Part shown: in pieces, positions 26,213-34,537 of the stretch
How the letters are laid out: each line of letters begins with the position of its first letter
Numbering within the stretch: position 1 is the stretch's first letter
Assembly (NCBI GenBank): GCA_002709295.1
Contig: PAQL01000003.1
Location: 18,894 to 82,893, forward strand
Direction: 5' to 3'
From: Phycisphaerae bacterium
GTDB lineage: Bacteria; Planctomycetota; Phycisphaerae; Phycisphaerales; SM1A02
DNA: 64,000 bases
Position numbers and translations under genes: made by a program
The notes under the pieces: model-generated
Database searches by the model: none
Seen by the model: the letters and a program-made list of their open reading frames with translations, nothing else
What the model was told of the DNA's origin: nothing

Positions 26213-26967
26213 GCCTCGAGGTGCACGGCCTCTCGGTCGCCTTCGGATCCATCGTCGCCCTCGACGAGGTCTCGCTCTCCCTCCGTCCCGGAGAGGTGAC
26301 GGCGGTGCTCGGACCCAATGCGGCCGGCAAGAGCACCCTGCTTCGGGCCATGGCCGGATTGCAGTCGGTCGATGGGGGGCGGGTCGTGCTGGACGGGCGT
26401 GAGATCGATGAACACCCCATCGGTCTGCGGGCGCGTCGGCTCTGCTACCTCCCACAGCAGCCCGACGTGGTCGGACCGTTCAGGGTCGGTGACGTGGTCG
26501 GCTTCGGTGGACTCGCCTGGCGAGGCTCGCGACGGGGATCGAAGGCGGTCCGGGAGGCCCTCGCGATGGTCGGGCTCCCCCACGATGAACATCGGCTCTA
26601 TCACGAGCTCTCGGTCGGCCAGAGACAGCGCGTCTCCCTCGCGCGTGCCGTGCTGCAGCTGGGAGACGCTGGCTGGATGCTCCTCGACGAGCCTCTCTCG
26701 GCCCAGGATCCCGGGGAGGCCTCCCGGCTTCTTCATCTGCTGGCCGGCCTGAGGGACCGAGGTCACGGCCTCGGTCTGGTCGTCCACGATCCGTCGGTGG
26801 CATGGGCCCTCGCCGATCGGGTGGTGGTGCTCCAGGGCGGAAGGCTCGTGGAGGAGGGGGCCCGCGAGGAGGTTCTGGAGCCCGGGCGCCTCGAATCGAT
26901 CTACGGGGTCCGATTCCAGATGGGGCCGATGGGACCGGTACCGATGCTGAGGGACGCTTCGGCGTAG
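26209..26967 (+). CDS. ABC transporter ATPase (FecE/BtuD-like)
   Basis: A 252-residue ATPase that powers the FecCD-type permease. Walker A is GPNAAGKST (about residue 35), the signature is LSVGQRQRVSLARAVLQ, Walker B is WMLLDEPLS, and the H-loop is LVVHDPS. The signature has V in place of the usual second glycine (LSVGQ). It is coupled to the permease by ATGA. The C-terminal SIYGVRF block is typical of chelate-import ATPases. Confidence 0.93.
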   Translation: MSLEVHGLSVAFGSIVALDEVSLSLRPGEVTAVLGPNAAGKSTLLRAMAGLQSVDGGRVVLDGREIDEHPIGLRARRLCYLPQQPDVVGPFRVGDVVGFGGLAWRGSRRGSKAVREALAMVGLPHDEHRLYHELSVGQRQRVSLARAVLQLGDAGWMLLDEPLSAQDPGEASRLLHLLAGLRDRGHGLGLVVHDPSVAWALADRVVVLQGGRLVEEGAREEVLEPGRLESIYGVRFQMGPMGPVPMLRDASA

Positions 26968-26970
26968 ACT
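26965..26970 (+). promoter_or_regulatory. -10-like TAGACT for a leaderless transcript
   Basis: TAGACT overlaps the stop of the ATPase gene and ends seven bases before ATG 26978. No Shine-Dalgarno is present. Confidence 0.35.
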
Positions 26971-26977
26971 TCACCCC

Positions 26978-27715
26978 ATGGGCAACATGATCTACATCGT
27001 CATCGCCATCGCCGTGATCCAGGGGATCGTCGGTGCGGTGGCCAAGGCGAAGGAGAAGCGCAACAAGGCGAATCTCAAGGCCGGGCTTCGCGGATTGGAG
27101 AATCGGCGAGCCGAGGCGTCCCAGAAGCCGTCCGAGCCGAAGAAGATCCGGATCGGACGCCGTGAGGTGGAGACCGACCGCATCGCGGAAGCGATGTCCA
27201 TGATCATGGGGGGGGAATCCGGGGCCTCCGCGGCCAGGCCCGAGCGATCGCCGAAGAGTGGCGTCACGCGAAATCCCGATCTGGAGGAGTTGCGTCGTCG
27301 CCGCGTCGAGGCCCTTCGCCGCCGACAGGGGGCACCTGCTCCTTCGGCTCAAGTGACGCCGGCCACGCCGCCGCCCGCCCCGCCGGCCGCCCCGCCGCCT
27401 CCGGTGGTGGCGCAGCCCGTTCCGAAAGCCCCGGCTCGACCTCCGCGTGCCACCCGGCCCCCGGCCGCGGCACCGCAGCCACACCGGGAGTCCGTCACCC
27501 GATCCCGCACCGTCCCGCGGGCCGCGCCTCGGGCCGCCTCTGCCGTGCCGTCCCCGACGCCAGCCGCCTCGACGGGATCGCTCCCCGGATCGGGAAGTCT
27601 CGCCAATCGCCTGCGGTCCGATCTCAGGACTCCGGGGCGATTCCGGCAGGCCTTCATCCTGGCCGAGCTTCTGCAGCCTCCGGTCTCGATGCGACGACCG
27701 GATGGCCTGGGCTAG
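26978..27715 (+). CDS. Proline/alanine-rich membrane-anchored hypothetical protein
   Basis: A 245-residue protein with an N-terminal hydrophobic anchor (MIYIVIAIAVIQGIVGAVAK), a basic helical segment, a long Pro/Ala-rich linker (about 120-200) and a short folded end, LANRLRSDLRTPGRFRQAFILAELLQPPVSMRRPDG. A similar closing motif (RxAFxLxExLxPPxxLR) occurs at the end of several planctomycete membrane proteins, as I recall; its role is unknown. It lies ten bases after the ATPase. Confidence 0.65.
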   Translation: MGNMIYIVIAIAVIQGIVGAVAKAKEKRNKANLKAGLRGLENRRAEASQKPSEPKKIRIGRREVETDRIAEAMSMIMGGESGASAARPERSPKSGVTRNPDLEELRRRRVEALRRRQGAPAPSAQVTPATPPPAPPAAPPPPVVAQPVPKAPARPPRATRPPAAAPQPHRESVTRSRTVPRAAPRAASAVPSPTPAASTGSLPGSGSLANRLRSDLRTPGRFRQAFILAELLQPPVSMRRPDGLG

Positions 27716-27786
27716 GCCGCAGGCCGGTTCCCAGTGCCCGACGGGCATGGCAGATTCTGAGAAGCCGCCCAGATCGCCGATGATCC

Positions 27787-27816
27787 CTGCCAGATCCGGG
27801 GCAGATCTGCTAATAT
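27787..27816 (+). promoter_or_regulatory. Promoter of accBC
   Basis: CTGCCA (-35, 27787-27792) and TAATAT (-10, 27811-27816) are 18 bases apart. A good Shine-Dalgarno, GGGAGG, follows at 27836, five bases before ATG 27847. Confidence 0.55.
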
Positions 27817-27846
27817 CCCGCCCTGATCCGGTGTTGGGAGGATCCC

Positions 27847-28335
27847 ATGATCGATATACGAAAGCTCAAGGAACTCGTCCGCCTGATGGTCGCCAACGAC
27901 CTGACGGAACTCGACCTTCGTGACGAGCAGCAACAAGTCACCGTCAAACGCGGGAGCGATCAGGTTCCCGTGATCCAGCAGGCACCCGTGGCCATGGCTC
28001 CAGCCGCGGCTCCGGCGGCGGCTCCGCCCCCGGCGGCCGCTCCGGCGGCACCCGCTGCTGCGGACGAGCCTGCGGCACCAGCCGAGGATGAGGGGCTCAT
28101 TCCCATCGAAAGTCCGATGGTCGGGACCTTCTACGCCAAGCCCAGTCCTGAGAAGCCTTCCTTCGTCTCGGTGGGCGACTCCGTCGGCGAGGATACGACC
28201 GTGTGTCTCATCGAGGCGATGAAGATCTTCAACGAGATCAAGGCCGGACAGACCGGCACGGTCGCGAAGGTTCTCATCGAGAACGGTGACGCGGTCGAGT
28301 TCGGCCAGCCCATGCTTCTGATCAAGCCCGCCTGA
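27847..28335 (+). CDS. accB: Acetyl-CoA carboxylase biotin carboxyl carrier protein
   Basis: A 162-residue BCCP that carries the biotin used to carboxylate acetyl-CoA for fatty-acid synthesis. The N-terminal helix MIDIRKLKELVRLMVANDLTELDL is followed by an Ala/Pro-rich linker (about 45-80) and a biotinyl domain. The biotinylation motif is EAMKI with Lys126, and IPIESPMVGTFYAKPSPEKPSFVSVGDSV is the usual thumb region. It lies eight bases before accC, as in most bacteria. Confidence 0.96.
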   Translation: MIDIRKLKELVRLMVANDLTELDLRDEQQQVTVKRGSDQVPVIQQAPVAMAPAAAPAAAPPPAAAPAAPAAADEPAAPAEDEGLIPIESPMVGTFYAKPSPEKPSFVSVGDSVGEDTTVCLIEAMKIFNEIKAGQTGTVAKVLIENGDAVEFGQPMLLIKPA

Positions 28336-28343
28336 GCCCCATC

Positions 28344-29693
28344 ATGTTCAATCGCATCCTGATCGCGAATCGTGGGGAGATCGCCCTTCGGATCATCCGG
28401 GCCTGTCGTGAGCTCGGGGTCTCTCCGGTCTGCGTCCATTCCACCGCGGATGCCGACGGCCCCTGGCTGGACTGGGCGGATGAGACGATCTGCATCGGTC
28501 CCGGCCCTTCGGTCGACAGCTACCTCCGGATGGACCGCCTGATCTCGGCGGCCGAATGCACGCACGCCGATGCGATCCACCCCGGGTACGGGTTTCTCTC
28601 CGAGAACGCCGAGTTCGCGTCGGTCTGTCGGGATTCCGGTTTCACCTTCATCGGCCCGAGTCCCGAGGCGATGGCCCTGCTGGGCGACAAGGTCTCGTGC
28701 AAGCGGATGGCGAGGAAGGCCGGCACCCCGGTGTTCCCCGGTACCGAGGGCGAGATCGAGGAGATCGACGAGGCGATCACCGTCGCCCGCGAGATCGGCT
28801 TCCCGGTGATCGTGAAGGCCGCCTTCGGCGGTGGCGGCCGGGGCATGAGGATCGTTCGCGGCGACGACGAGCTGGCCGATGCGGTCGAGAGCGCGGCCCA
28901 GGAGGCCGCGGCGGCCTTCGGCAACGGAAGCGTCTACGTCGAGAAGTATCTCGAGAAGGCCCGTCACTTCGAGGTCCAGACCATCGGTGACGGACGCGGG
29001 AACGCGGTTCATCTCTACGAGCGGGACTGCACGAGCCAGCGGCGGCACCAGAAGCTCGTCGAGGAGGCTCCCGCGGCCGGAGTCGATCCCGAGAAGCGTG
29101 ATCACGTCTGCGAGAGTGCGGCCCGTCTCATCGGCAGTGCCGAGTACGGCGGGGCCGCCACCGTCGAGTTCCTGATGGACCACGAGCAGAACTTCTACAT
29201 GCTCGAGGTCAACACCCGGGTCCAGGTCGAGCATCCGGTCACCGAGATGATCACCGGCGTCGACATCGTCCAGGAGGGCATTCGTGTCGCGGCCGGGGAA
29301 CCCCTGTCCATCCGACAGGAGGACATCTCGGTCGACGGTCATGCCATCGAGTGCCGGATCAACGCCGAGGACCCGGATCGCAACTTCATGCCGCAGGCCG
29401 GTCTGATCGAGACCTTCGATCCTCCGGGAGGGCCCGGCGTCCGACTCGACACCCACGCCCGGTCCGGCTACCGGATCCCCCCGAACTACGACTCGATGAT
29501 CGGCAAGCTGATCGTCCATGCCCCCACCCGCGAGCAGGCGATCGCCCGATCGCTGGAGGCGCTGCGTCAGTTCCGGATCGGGCCCATGAAGACCTCGATC
29601 TCACTCCACCGACGACTGCTCGATCGGCCGGAGTTCCGCACCGCGGACTTCGACATCAAGTGGGTCGAACGATGGCTGGCCGACGAGACCTGA
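28344..29693 (+). CDS. accC: Acetyl-CoA carboxylase biotin carboxylase subunit
   Basis: ATP-grasp enzyme that carboxylates the biotin on AccB, using bicarbonate. It has 449 residues, the usual length. FNRILIANRGEIALRIIRACRELG opens the protein; KAAFGGGGRGMRIV is the ATP glycine loop, and MLEVNTRVQVEHPVTEMITG contains the active-site arginine. The C-terminal domain (GHAIECRINAEDP...) is complete. accA and accD are not in this window. Confidence 0.97.
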   Translation: MFNRILIANRGEIALRIIRACRELGVSPVCVHSTADADGPWLDWADETICIGPGPSVDSYLRMDRLISAAECTHADAIHPGYGFLSENAEFASVCRDSGFTFIGPSPEAMALLGDKVSCKRMARKAGTPVFPGTEGEIEEIDEAITVAREIGFPVIVKAAFGGGGRGMRIVRGDDELADAVESAAQEAAAAFGNGSVYVEKYLEKARHFEVQTIGDGRGNAVHLYERDCTSQRRHQKLVEEAPAAGVDPEKRDHVCESAARLIGSAEYGGAATVEFLMDHEQNFYMLEVNTRVQVEHPVTEMITGVDIVQEGIRVAAGEPLSIRQEDISVDGHAIECRINAEDPDRNFMPQAGLIETFDPPGGPGVRLDTHARSGYRIPPNYDSMIGKLIVHAPTREQAIARSLEALRQFRIGPMKTSISLHRRLLDRPEFRTADFDIKWVERWLADET

Positions 29694-29741
29694 CCAGGGG
29701 GGGCTCCCCGGTCCACCTCACCGATTCGGGCGATTCACGCC

Positions 29742-31322
29742 TCAGTTGGTCACCGGCACGTTGGTGACCCCGATGGTCTGGTCGCCGATCATGATCGCAA
29801 CGATGGTCTTGCCCACCGGGATGCTGTAGATCACGTCCAGCTGATCACGGCCGGCCGAAGAGAGCAGAGGCAGGTCCTCGACGCTGGGGACGCCGTCGCG
29901 GGGATCGAACTTGATGTTCAGAAGGTTGTCGGCGGCCTTTTCGTGCAGCCATCCGACCGGTTCGTAGGCGCTTCCGTCTTCGGTCACCAGCACCAGTGGG
30001 TTCTGGGCGCCGCCCGCGGAACGCTTGTCGCCCCAGATGTCGATCGGGCTCTTGCCGCGGCTGACGTTGACCTTGACGATCCTCGTGTCGGGCTGTTCGT
30101 AGAACCGGGTCACGCGAAGGCTCGAACTCACCGATCCGCTGTCGCGGCTGGGGACGTCGTCTCCGTAGGCGAAGCTGATGTAGTTCTTCTCGGCCTCGAT
30201 GCCGCTGGGGAGGTTGTTGCGGTTGAGGGTCACGCCGAGCCGGCTCTCCAGCTTGAGTTCGCTGGCGGGGATGCTCTTGGCGGCGGCGTCGAAGGCCACT
30301 CGGGTGGTGCCGCTTTCGCCGAGATCGGCGAGGTCGGTGCTGGCCTCGGCCAGAGGGACCCGGAGGCTCTTGTACATCAGGTACTTCGGAGCCTGGTTGT
30401 TCAGATCCGCGGCGGGGAATGCCAGCAGGATCCTGACCTTCTGTTCGCCCGGAGGATTGGTGGCATAGGCGGTGAGCCCGTCGAACAGGTAGTTGCGTCC
30501 GCCTTCGAGCCATCCCGAGGGGAAGGCGACGGCGGGCTTGCTTCCATTGCCGATGAGGTAGGTCTGGGCGGAACTCAGAACGAAGTTCGACCCCTTGTGG
30601 AAGCCGCCTCTCTCGACGTCGATCGGGACGATGTACGCCTCTTCACCGGCTCCGACGCCATCGAAGGCGCCGTAGTAAGGGGTGCCGACCCTGAAGTCGG
30701 AGGGCGCGGCGCTCAGTTCGATCTTGCCGCCCTCCGCGGTGTCCCTGTGGAGTCCCCAGGCCTGTCGCGAGAGAATGGGGTGGCTGGTGGCGAGGGAGCC
30801 CTTGTTGAGCAGGGGTCGGAAGGCCCCGGTCCCGAGCATGTCGTAGAACTCCTCGGTCAGGGTCACCGTGAAGTTGATCGCGTTTTTCTTCGCGGGCTGG
30901 GCGGCGTTGGCCTGGGTGCGGACGTATCCCTTGCCGAAATCGTTTCCCATGCCCACCGGCATCATGCCGATGCCGATGAGTCCGATGCCCGCGGTGAGGA
31001 TGCCGATCCCCGCACCGCAGAGCGAGCCACCCACGATGTCGACGATGTGGGGGAAGTTCTGCTTGTCGGGCACCAGGAAATTCGAAGCCAGCCGGAGGCA
31101 GAACAGGATGAAGCAGAAGAGCAGCAGGAGCGACACGCCCCAGGCCCACTCCTTCATCCCGGTCCCCAGCATCGCATGAGCCAGCGGTTCCCAGAACGCG
31201 AAGGCGAGGGCGCCCGCGACGACCACGCAGGTGAGGTGCACGACCCCGCTGAAGAAGCCTTCCTTGAAGCCGAACCAGTAGACGGCGAGAAGGAGGAAGA
31301 CGATGCTGGTGCCAAGGATCAT
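29742..31322 (-). CDS. CvpA-like membrane protein with large periplasmic domain
   Basis: A 526-residue protein. The first 130 residues contain four helices in a CvpA-like layout (VFLLLAVYWFGFKEGFFSGVVHLTCVVVAGALAFAFW; WGVSLLLLFCFILFCLRLASNFLV; IVDIVGGSLCGAGIGILTAGIGLIGIGMM). The remaining 390 residues look extracytoplasmic and beta-rich (SGWLEGGRNYLFDGLTAYATNPPGEQKVRILLAFP...) and match nothing I know. It is the last gene of the minus-strand run pilT, GspE-like, CvpA-like, 60 bases downstream of the GspE-like gene. Confidence 0.65.
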   Translation of the reverse strand: MILGTSIVFLLLAVYWFGFKEGFFSGVVHLTCVVVAGALAFAFWEPLAHAMLGTGMKEWAWGVSLLLLFCFILFCLRLASNFLVPDKQNFPHIVDIVGGSLCGAGIGILTAGIGLIGIGMMPVGMGNDFGKGYVRTQANAAQPAKKNAINFTVTLTEEFYDMLGTGAFRPLLNKGSLATSHPILSRQAWGLHRDTAEGGKIELSAAPSDFRVGTPYYGAFDGVGAGEEAYIVPIDVERGGFHKGSNFVLSSAQTYLIGNGSKPAVAFPSGWLEGGRNYLFDGLTAYATNPPGEQKVRILLAFPAADLNNQAPKYLMYKSLRVPLAEASTDLADLGESGTTRVAFDAAAKSIPASELKLESRLGVTLNRNNLPSGIEAEKNYISFAYGDDVPSRDSGSVSSSLRVTRFYEQPDTRIVKVNVSRGKSPIDIWGDKRSAGGAQNPLVLVTEDGSAYEPVGWLHEKAADNLLNIKFDPRDGVPSVEDLPLLSSAGRDQLDVIYSIPVGKTIVAIMIGDQTIGVTNVPVTN

Positions 31323-31382
31323 TCGTTGCGGTCCGTTCTGCTTCGAAGGGGACGGTGGTTCGGTGTCGACGGGGGGGTGGGC

Positions 31383-33086
31383 TCAGCCCGCGGCAGGGGT
31401 CGAGGTCGCGGTCGGGCGGCTGGTCTTCTCGGGACTCAGGACCCTGGCGACCTCCTCGAGGCTGGTCTCGCCGCGGGAGACCTTCCGGAGGGCGGCCTCC
31501 TGCATGAGCATCATGCCGAGGCTGCGACGGGCGTGGGTGTAGGCGCCCTTGAGATCGCCTCCGGAGAGCATCCTGCGTGAATCACGATCCACGGGCATGA
31601 CCTCGAAGACGCCGAGGGTCCCGAAGAAGCCGGTTCCACGGCAGAGGGGGCATTCCTCGATCTTGTTCTTCACCTGGACGCGACCGCTCTGGCGGTAGAG
31701 CTGGACGGAGGAGGGGTCCTTGATGCCCAGCTTCTTCGCCTGCTCCGCGCTCGGGGTGTACGGCACCCTGCATTCGGGACAGAGCTTCCGCATGGTCCGG
31801 CCGCAGATCACGCCGACCAGGGGCTTGGCGGCCTCCTTCATGTCCCCGACGGCTCGGAACCACTCCGTGATGGCTCCGGGGATGCCGTCCTTGGTCTGGA
31901 TGCCGACGTAGACGAGCGGGCCGTCGGTGCCCACGGCGGCGGCCTGGACGCCGGTGGCCGGATCCTGAAGGTCGCTCACCATGACGATGTCCGGGCCGCG
32001 GCGGATGATCGACCGCAGCTGCGTGGGGAAGTCGAGGTCGGGGTTGGAGGGGTCCCATTCGGAGTGGTCGACGCCCTCCACCGACCGCTGGACATCGCGT
32101 TCAAGGGTCTTGATGTTGCAGGTGTAGGCGTCGTGACGCTTGAGCAGCGTCGTGAGCATCGAGGTGAGTCCCTGGCCGGGGGCTGCGGCGACCAGGACGA
32201 TGCCCTTTCGCTGGGCCCCGTCCGCGGTCTGCTCGAGGATCTTCAGCTGCTCGGGTTCGAAGCCGAGTTCGTCGAACTCTCGCTCGAGCTGGGCATCGCG
32301 ATCGATGTCGATCCGAAGCATGATCCCCTGGGAACTCCCACTGGTGGTGAGGTCCAGCGTGTAGCTTCGGGCGTCGTCCTGGATCCTGAGTCCGCATCGG
32401 CCTCGCTGCTTCTTGCGACGTTCGTCGACGTCGAGGCCGGCGGCCTGCTTCAGGTAGTCGATGATGCTTGCCGCGAGCTCCTTGCCGAGGGGTTCCCTCT
32501 TGTAGCGGACGCCATCGACCATCTGGGCGACGCTGCCGCCCTTGGCGGTGACTGCGACCTCCATGCGGGTCGAACGGGCGGTGAGCCCGGGCAGGAGCAG
32601 ATCCTCCATGGCCAGATGGATCGGGCGTCGGGGGTCCTCCTCCTCGGGGACGGTCAGCTCGGTCCGGCTCGAGTCGAGCAGCACGGCGGAGGCGCTGCGC
32701 TGGGCGGCCTTCTGCTTCCTCGCCGCCATGCGGTCGCTCATGGCCGCGGCACCGAGCTGGAACTTCTGCGACTCGTTCTCGACGTTGTCGTTGCGGTACT
32801 TCCAGTACGCCAGGAGCGGGATCACGAGGATCGCGAGCATGGCGGGGAAGCCGGCGAGGAACAACGGGATGAAGAGGCCCGCGGCCAGCGCGAGGCATGC
32901 GGTCACGAGGAAGATGCTGTTCCACAACGCGACGTTGTGGTTGAAGTACCGCATGTCCTTCTCGATCGACGAGCTGATCACGCGCAGGTAGACCAGGAGA
33001 GGGATCGCGAACAGCACCGGCTTGATGAAGTCCACCAGGTTGAGCGCGGGGGCGTTGGCGGCAAGCAGGGCGACGGGGTCGTTCAT
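31383..33086 (-). CDS. Membrane-anchored GspE/PilB-like protein with degraded P-loop
   Basis: A 567-residue protein with about three N-terminal helices (LVDFIKPVLFAIPLLVYLRVI, NSIFLVTACLALAAGLFIPLFLAGFPAMLAILVIPLLAYW) and then a GspE/PilB ATPase fold. The fold is recognisable from LGFEPEQLKILEQ, SIIRRGPDIVMVSDLQDPATG at the Walker B/Asp-box position, and the zinc-type tetracysteine CPECRVPYT...CPLCRGTGFFG. The P-loop reads AAAPGQGLTS instead of GxTGSGKTT, lacking the lysine, and the Walker B glutamate (GEIRD) is SDLQD. ATP hydrolysis is therefore doubtful. It lies 46 bases after pilT. A membrane scaffold for a pilus or secretion machine is inferred. Confidence 0.8.
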   Translation of the reverse strand: MNDPVALLAANAPALNLVDFIKPVLFAIPLLVYLRVISSSIEKDMRYFNHNVALWNSIFLVTACLALAAGLFIPLFLAGFPAMLAILVIPLLAYWKYRNDNVENESQKFQLGAAAMSDRMAARKQKAAQRSASAVLLDSSRTELTVPEEEDPRRPIHLAMEDLLLPGLTARSTRMEVAVTAKGGSVAQMVDGVRYKREPLGKELAASIIDYLKQAAGLDVDERRKKQRGRCGLRIQDDARSYTLDLTTSGSSQGIMLRIDIDRDAQLEREFDELGFEPEQLKILEQTADGAQRKGIVLVAAAPGQGLTSMLTTLLKRHDAYTCNIKTLERDVQRSVEGVDHSEWDPSNPDLDFPTQLRSIIRRGPDIVMVSDLQDPATGVQAAAVGTDGPLVYVGIQTKDGIPGAITEWFRAVGDMKEAAKPLVGVICGRTMRKLCPECRVPYTPSAEQAKKLGIKDPSSVQLYRQSGRVQVKNKIEECPLCRGTGFFGTLGVFEVMPVDRDSRRMLSGGDLKGAYTHARRSLGMMLMQEAALRKVSRGETSLEEVARVLSPEKTSRPTATSTPAAG

Positions 33087-33132
33087 GACTCGGAGTCCGT
33101 TTCGGCGGGTCGGCGGATCGACGGGGCGGTGG

Positions 33133-34266
33133 TCAGGAGATGCCCTTGAGGCGCATCTTCAGTTCCTCGGGCTTCGGAGTCGCACCGAGGGCGACGTCCT
33201 GGTGGATGTACTCCTCCTCCACCAGTCGGACGAGGGAGGTGGTGAAGTCCACCATGCCCTCGTCGTGGCTCTGATTGATGATCTGCAGCAGCTCGCCCTC
33301 GCGGGCCTCGAGGATGTACTTCTGCACCGCGGGGGTGTTGAGAAGGATCTCGAGGGCGGGGATCCGACCGATGTTCTTGTGCAGGGTCGGCAGGAGCTTC
33401 TGGTAGATGATCGCCCGGAGGTTGTAGGCGAGGAGCTTGCGAAGCTGCTCCCGCTCGTTCTCGGGGAAGAGGTCGTAGATGCGCCCGAAGGTCTGCCAGG
33501 CGCTCGAGGCGTGGATGGTTCCGAAGACGAGGTGGCCGGTCTCCGCGGCGCGGATGGCGGCCTCGAAGGTCTCGTAGTCACGCATCTCGCCGACCAGGAC
33601 CACATCCGGATTCTCCCGGACGAGGGCTCGCAGGGCATCGTTGAAGTTGAGGCAGTCGATCCCGATCTCTCGCTGGTTGATCGTCGCCTTGTCGTCGTTG
33701 AAGATGTACTCGATCGGGTCCTCGATGGTCACGATGTGGACGCGCTTGCGCTCGTTCACGTACTGGAGCATCGAGGCGATCGAGGTCGACTTGCCCGATC
33801 CGGTCACGCCGGAGAAGAGGATCAGTCCCTGGGCGGACATCGAGACGTCGCCGAGGATCTCGGGCAGGTAGAGGTCCTCGAACTTCATGATGTCCGAGGT
33901 GATCAGTCGTGCGGCGACCGCAGGCTTGCCGCGGGCCATGAACATGTTCACACGGAAGCGGCGGCGTTCGTCGAAGTCGTAGGCGAAGTCGATGGAGCCT
34001 CGCTGGCGGAAGTACTCGAACTGGTTGGGGTCCAGCACGTCCTTGGCCACGCGGAAGAGCAGGTCGACCGTGCAGGGCTCGATCTGCATGCCCTTGAGCG
34101 AGCCCCGGACGCGGAGCCGCGGCGACTGGCCGGCCTTGACGATGAGGTCGCTGGCCTCGAATTTGATGCAGGTGTCGAGCCAGCTTTCCCACGCCTTCAG
34201 GCCTTCGCCTTCGGGAATCGTGATCTTGTGGTCGATCGGGGCCGCGATCAGGGTGTCGGAGTGCAC
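33133..34266 (-). CDS. PilT-like type IV pilus retraction ATPase
   Basis: A 377-residue hexameric ATPase that depolymerises type IV pili. Walker A is GVTGSGKSTS, Walker B is PDVVLVGEMRD, and the His box is TGHLVFGTIHAS; LLAYNLRAIIYQKLLP is at the place of the AIRNLIRE motif. The start is GTG 34266, six bases after GAGGG; the track start at 34503 includes non-coding residues. It is intact, unlike the neighbouring GspE-like protein. No pilin gene lies nearby. Confidence 0.9.
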   Translation of the reverse strand: MHSDTLIAAPIDHKITIPEGEGLKAWESWLDTCIKFEASDLIVKAGQSPRLRVRGSLKGMQIEPCTVDLLFRVAKDVLDPNQFEYFRQRGSIDFAYDFDERRRFRVNMFMARGKPAVAARLITSDIMKFEDLYLPEILGDVSMSAQGLILFSGVTGSGKSTSIASMLQYVNERKRVHIVTIEDPIEYIFNDDKATINQREIGIDCLNFNDALRALVRENPDVVLVGEMRDYETFEAAIRAAETGHLVFGTIHASSAWQTFGRIYDLFPENEREQLRKLLAYNLRAIIYQKLLPTLHKNIGRIPALEILLNTPAVQKYILEAREGELLQIINQSHDEGMVDFTTSLVRLVEEEYIHQDVALGATPKPEELKMRLKGIS

Positions 34267-34502
34267 GGGAATCCCTCGGTCGTTCTCCGCGGTCGACGGG
34301 TGTCGTGACGGAGGCTTTTCTGGGGTCCTGGCGGGTGCCGGGACCGGTTGCAGATGGGGCGTCGCCGGCGTCCGGCCGGGAATCGACGTAAGCAGAGCAG
34401 AGTACCAGACAGGCCCGTCCTCGGGGGCTGGAAAGCGCCTCGGACCGCCCCTTCGCAGGCCCGTCATCCTCGGTTCCAGATTCGTGAAGGCACTTCCCCG
34501 CA

Positions 34503-34531
34503 TTGACAGCGGGACGGGGGTCTGACATCAT
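34503..34531 (+). promoter_or_regulatory. guaB promoter placing transcription start at the ATG
   Basis: A perfect TTGACA (34503-34508), a 17-base spacer and CATCAT (34526-34531) end six bases before ATG 34538. No Shine-Dalgarno is present. The expected transcription start coincides with the A of the start codon. Confidence 0.7.
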
Positions 34532-34537
34532 CCCTAG

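Noticed and set aside
27737-27760. Hairpin TGCCCGACGGGCA before accB as a terminator
   Set aside because: Only a 5-bp stem with no T-run.
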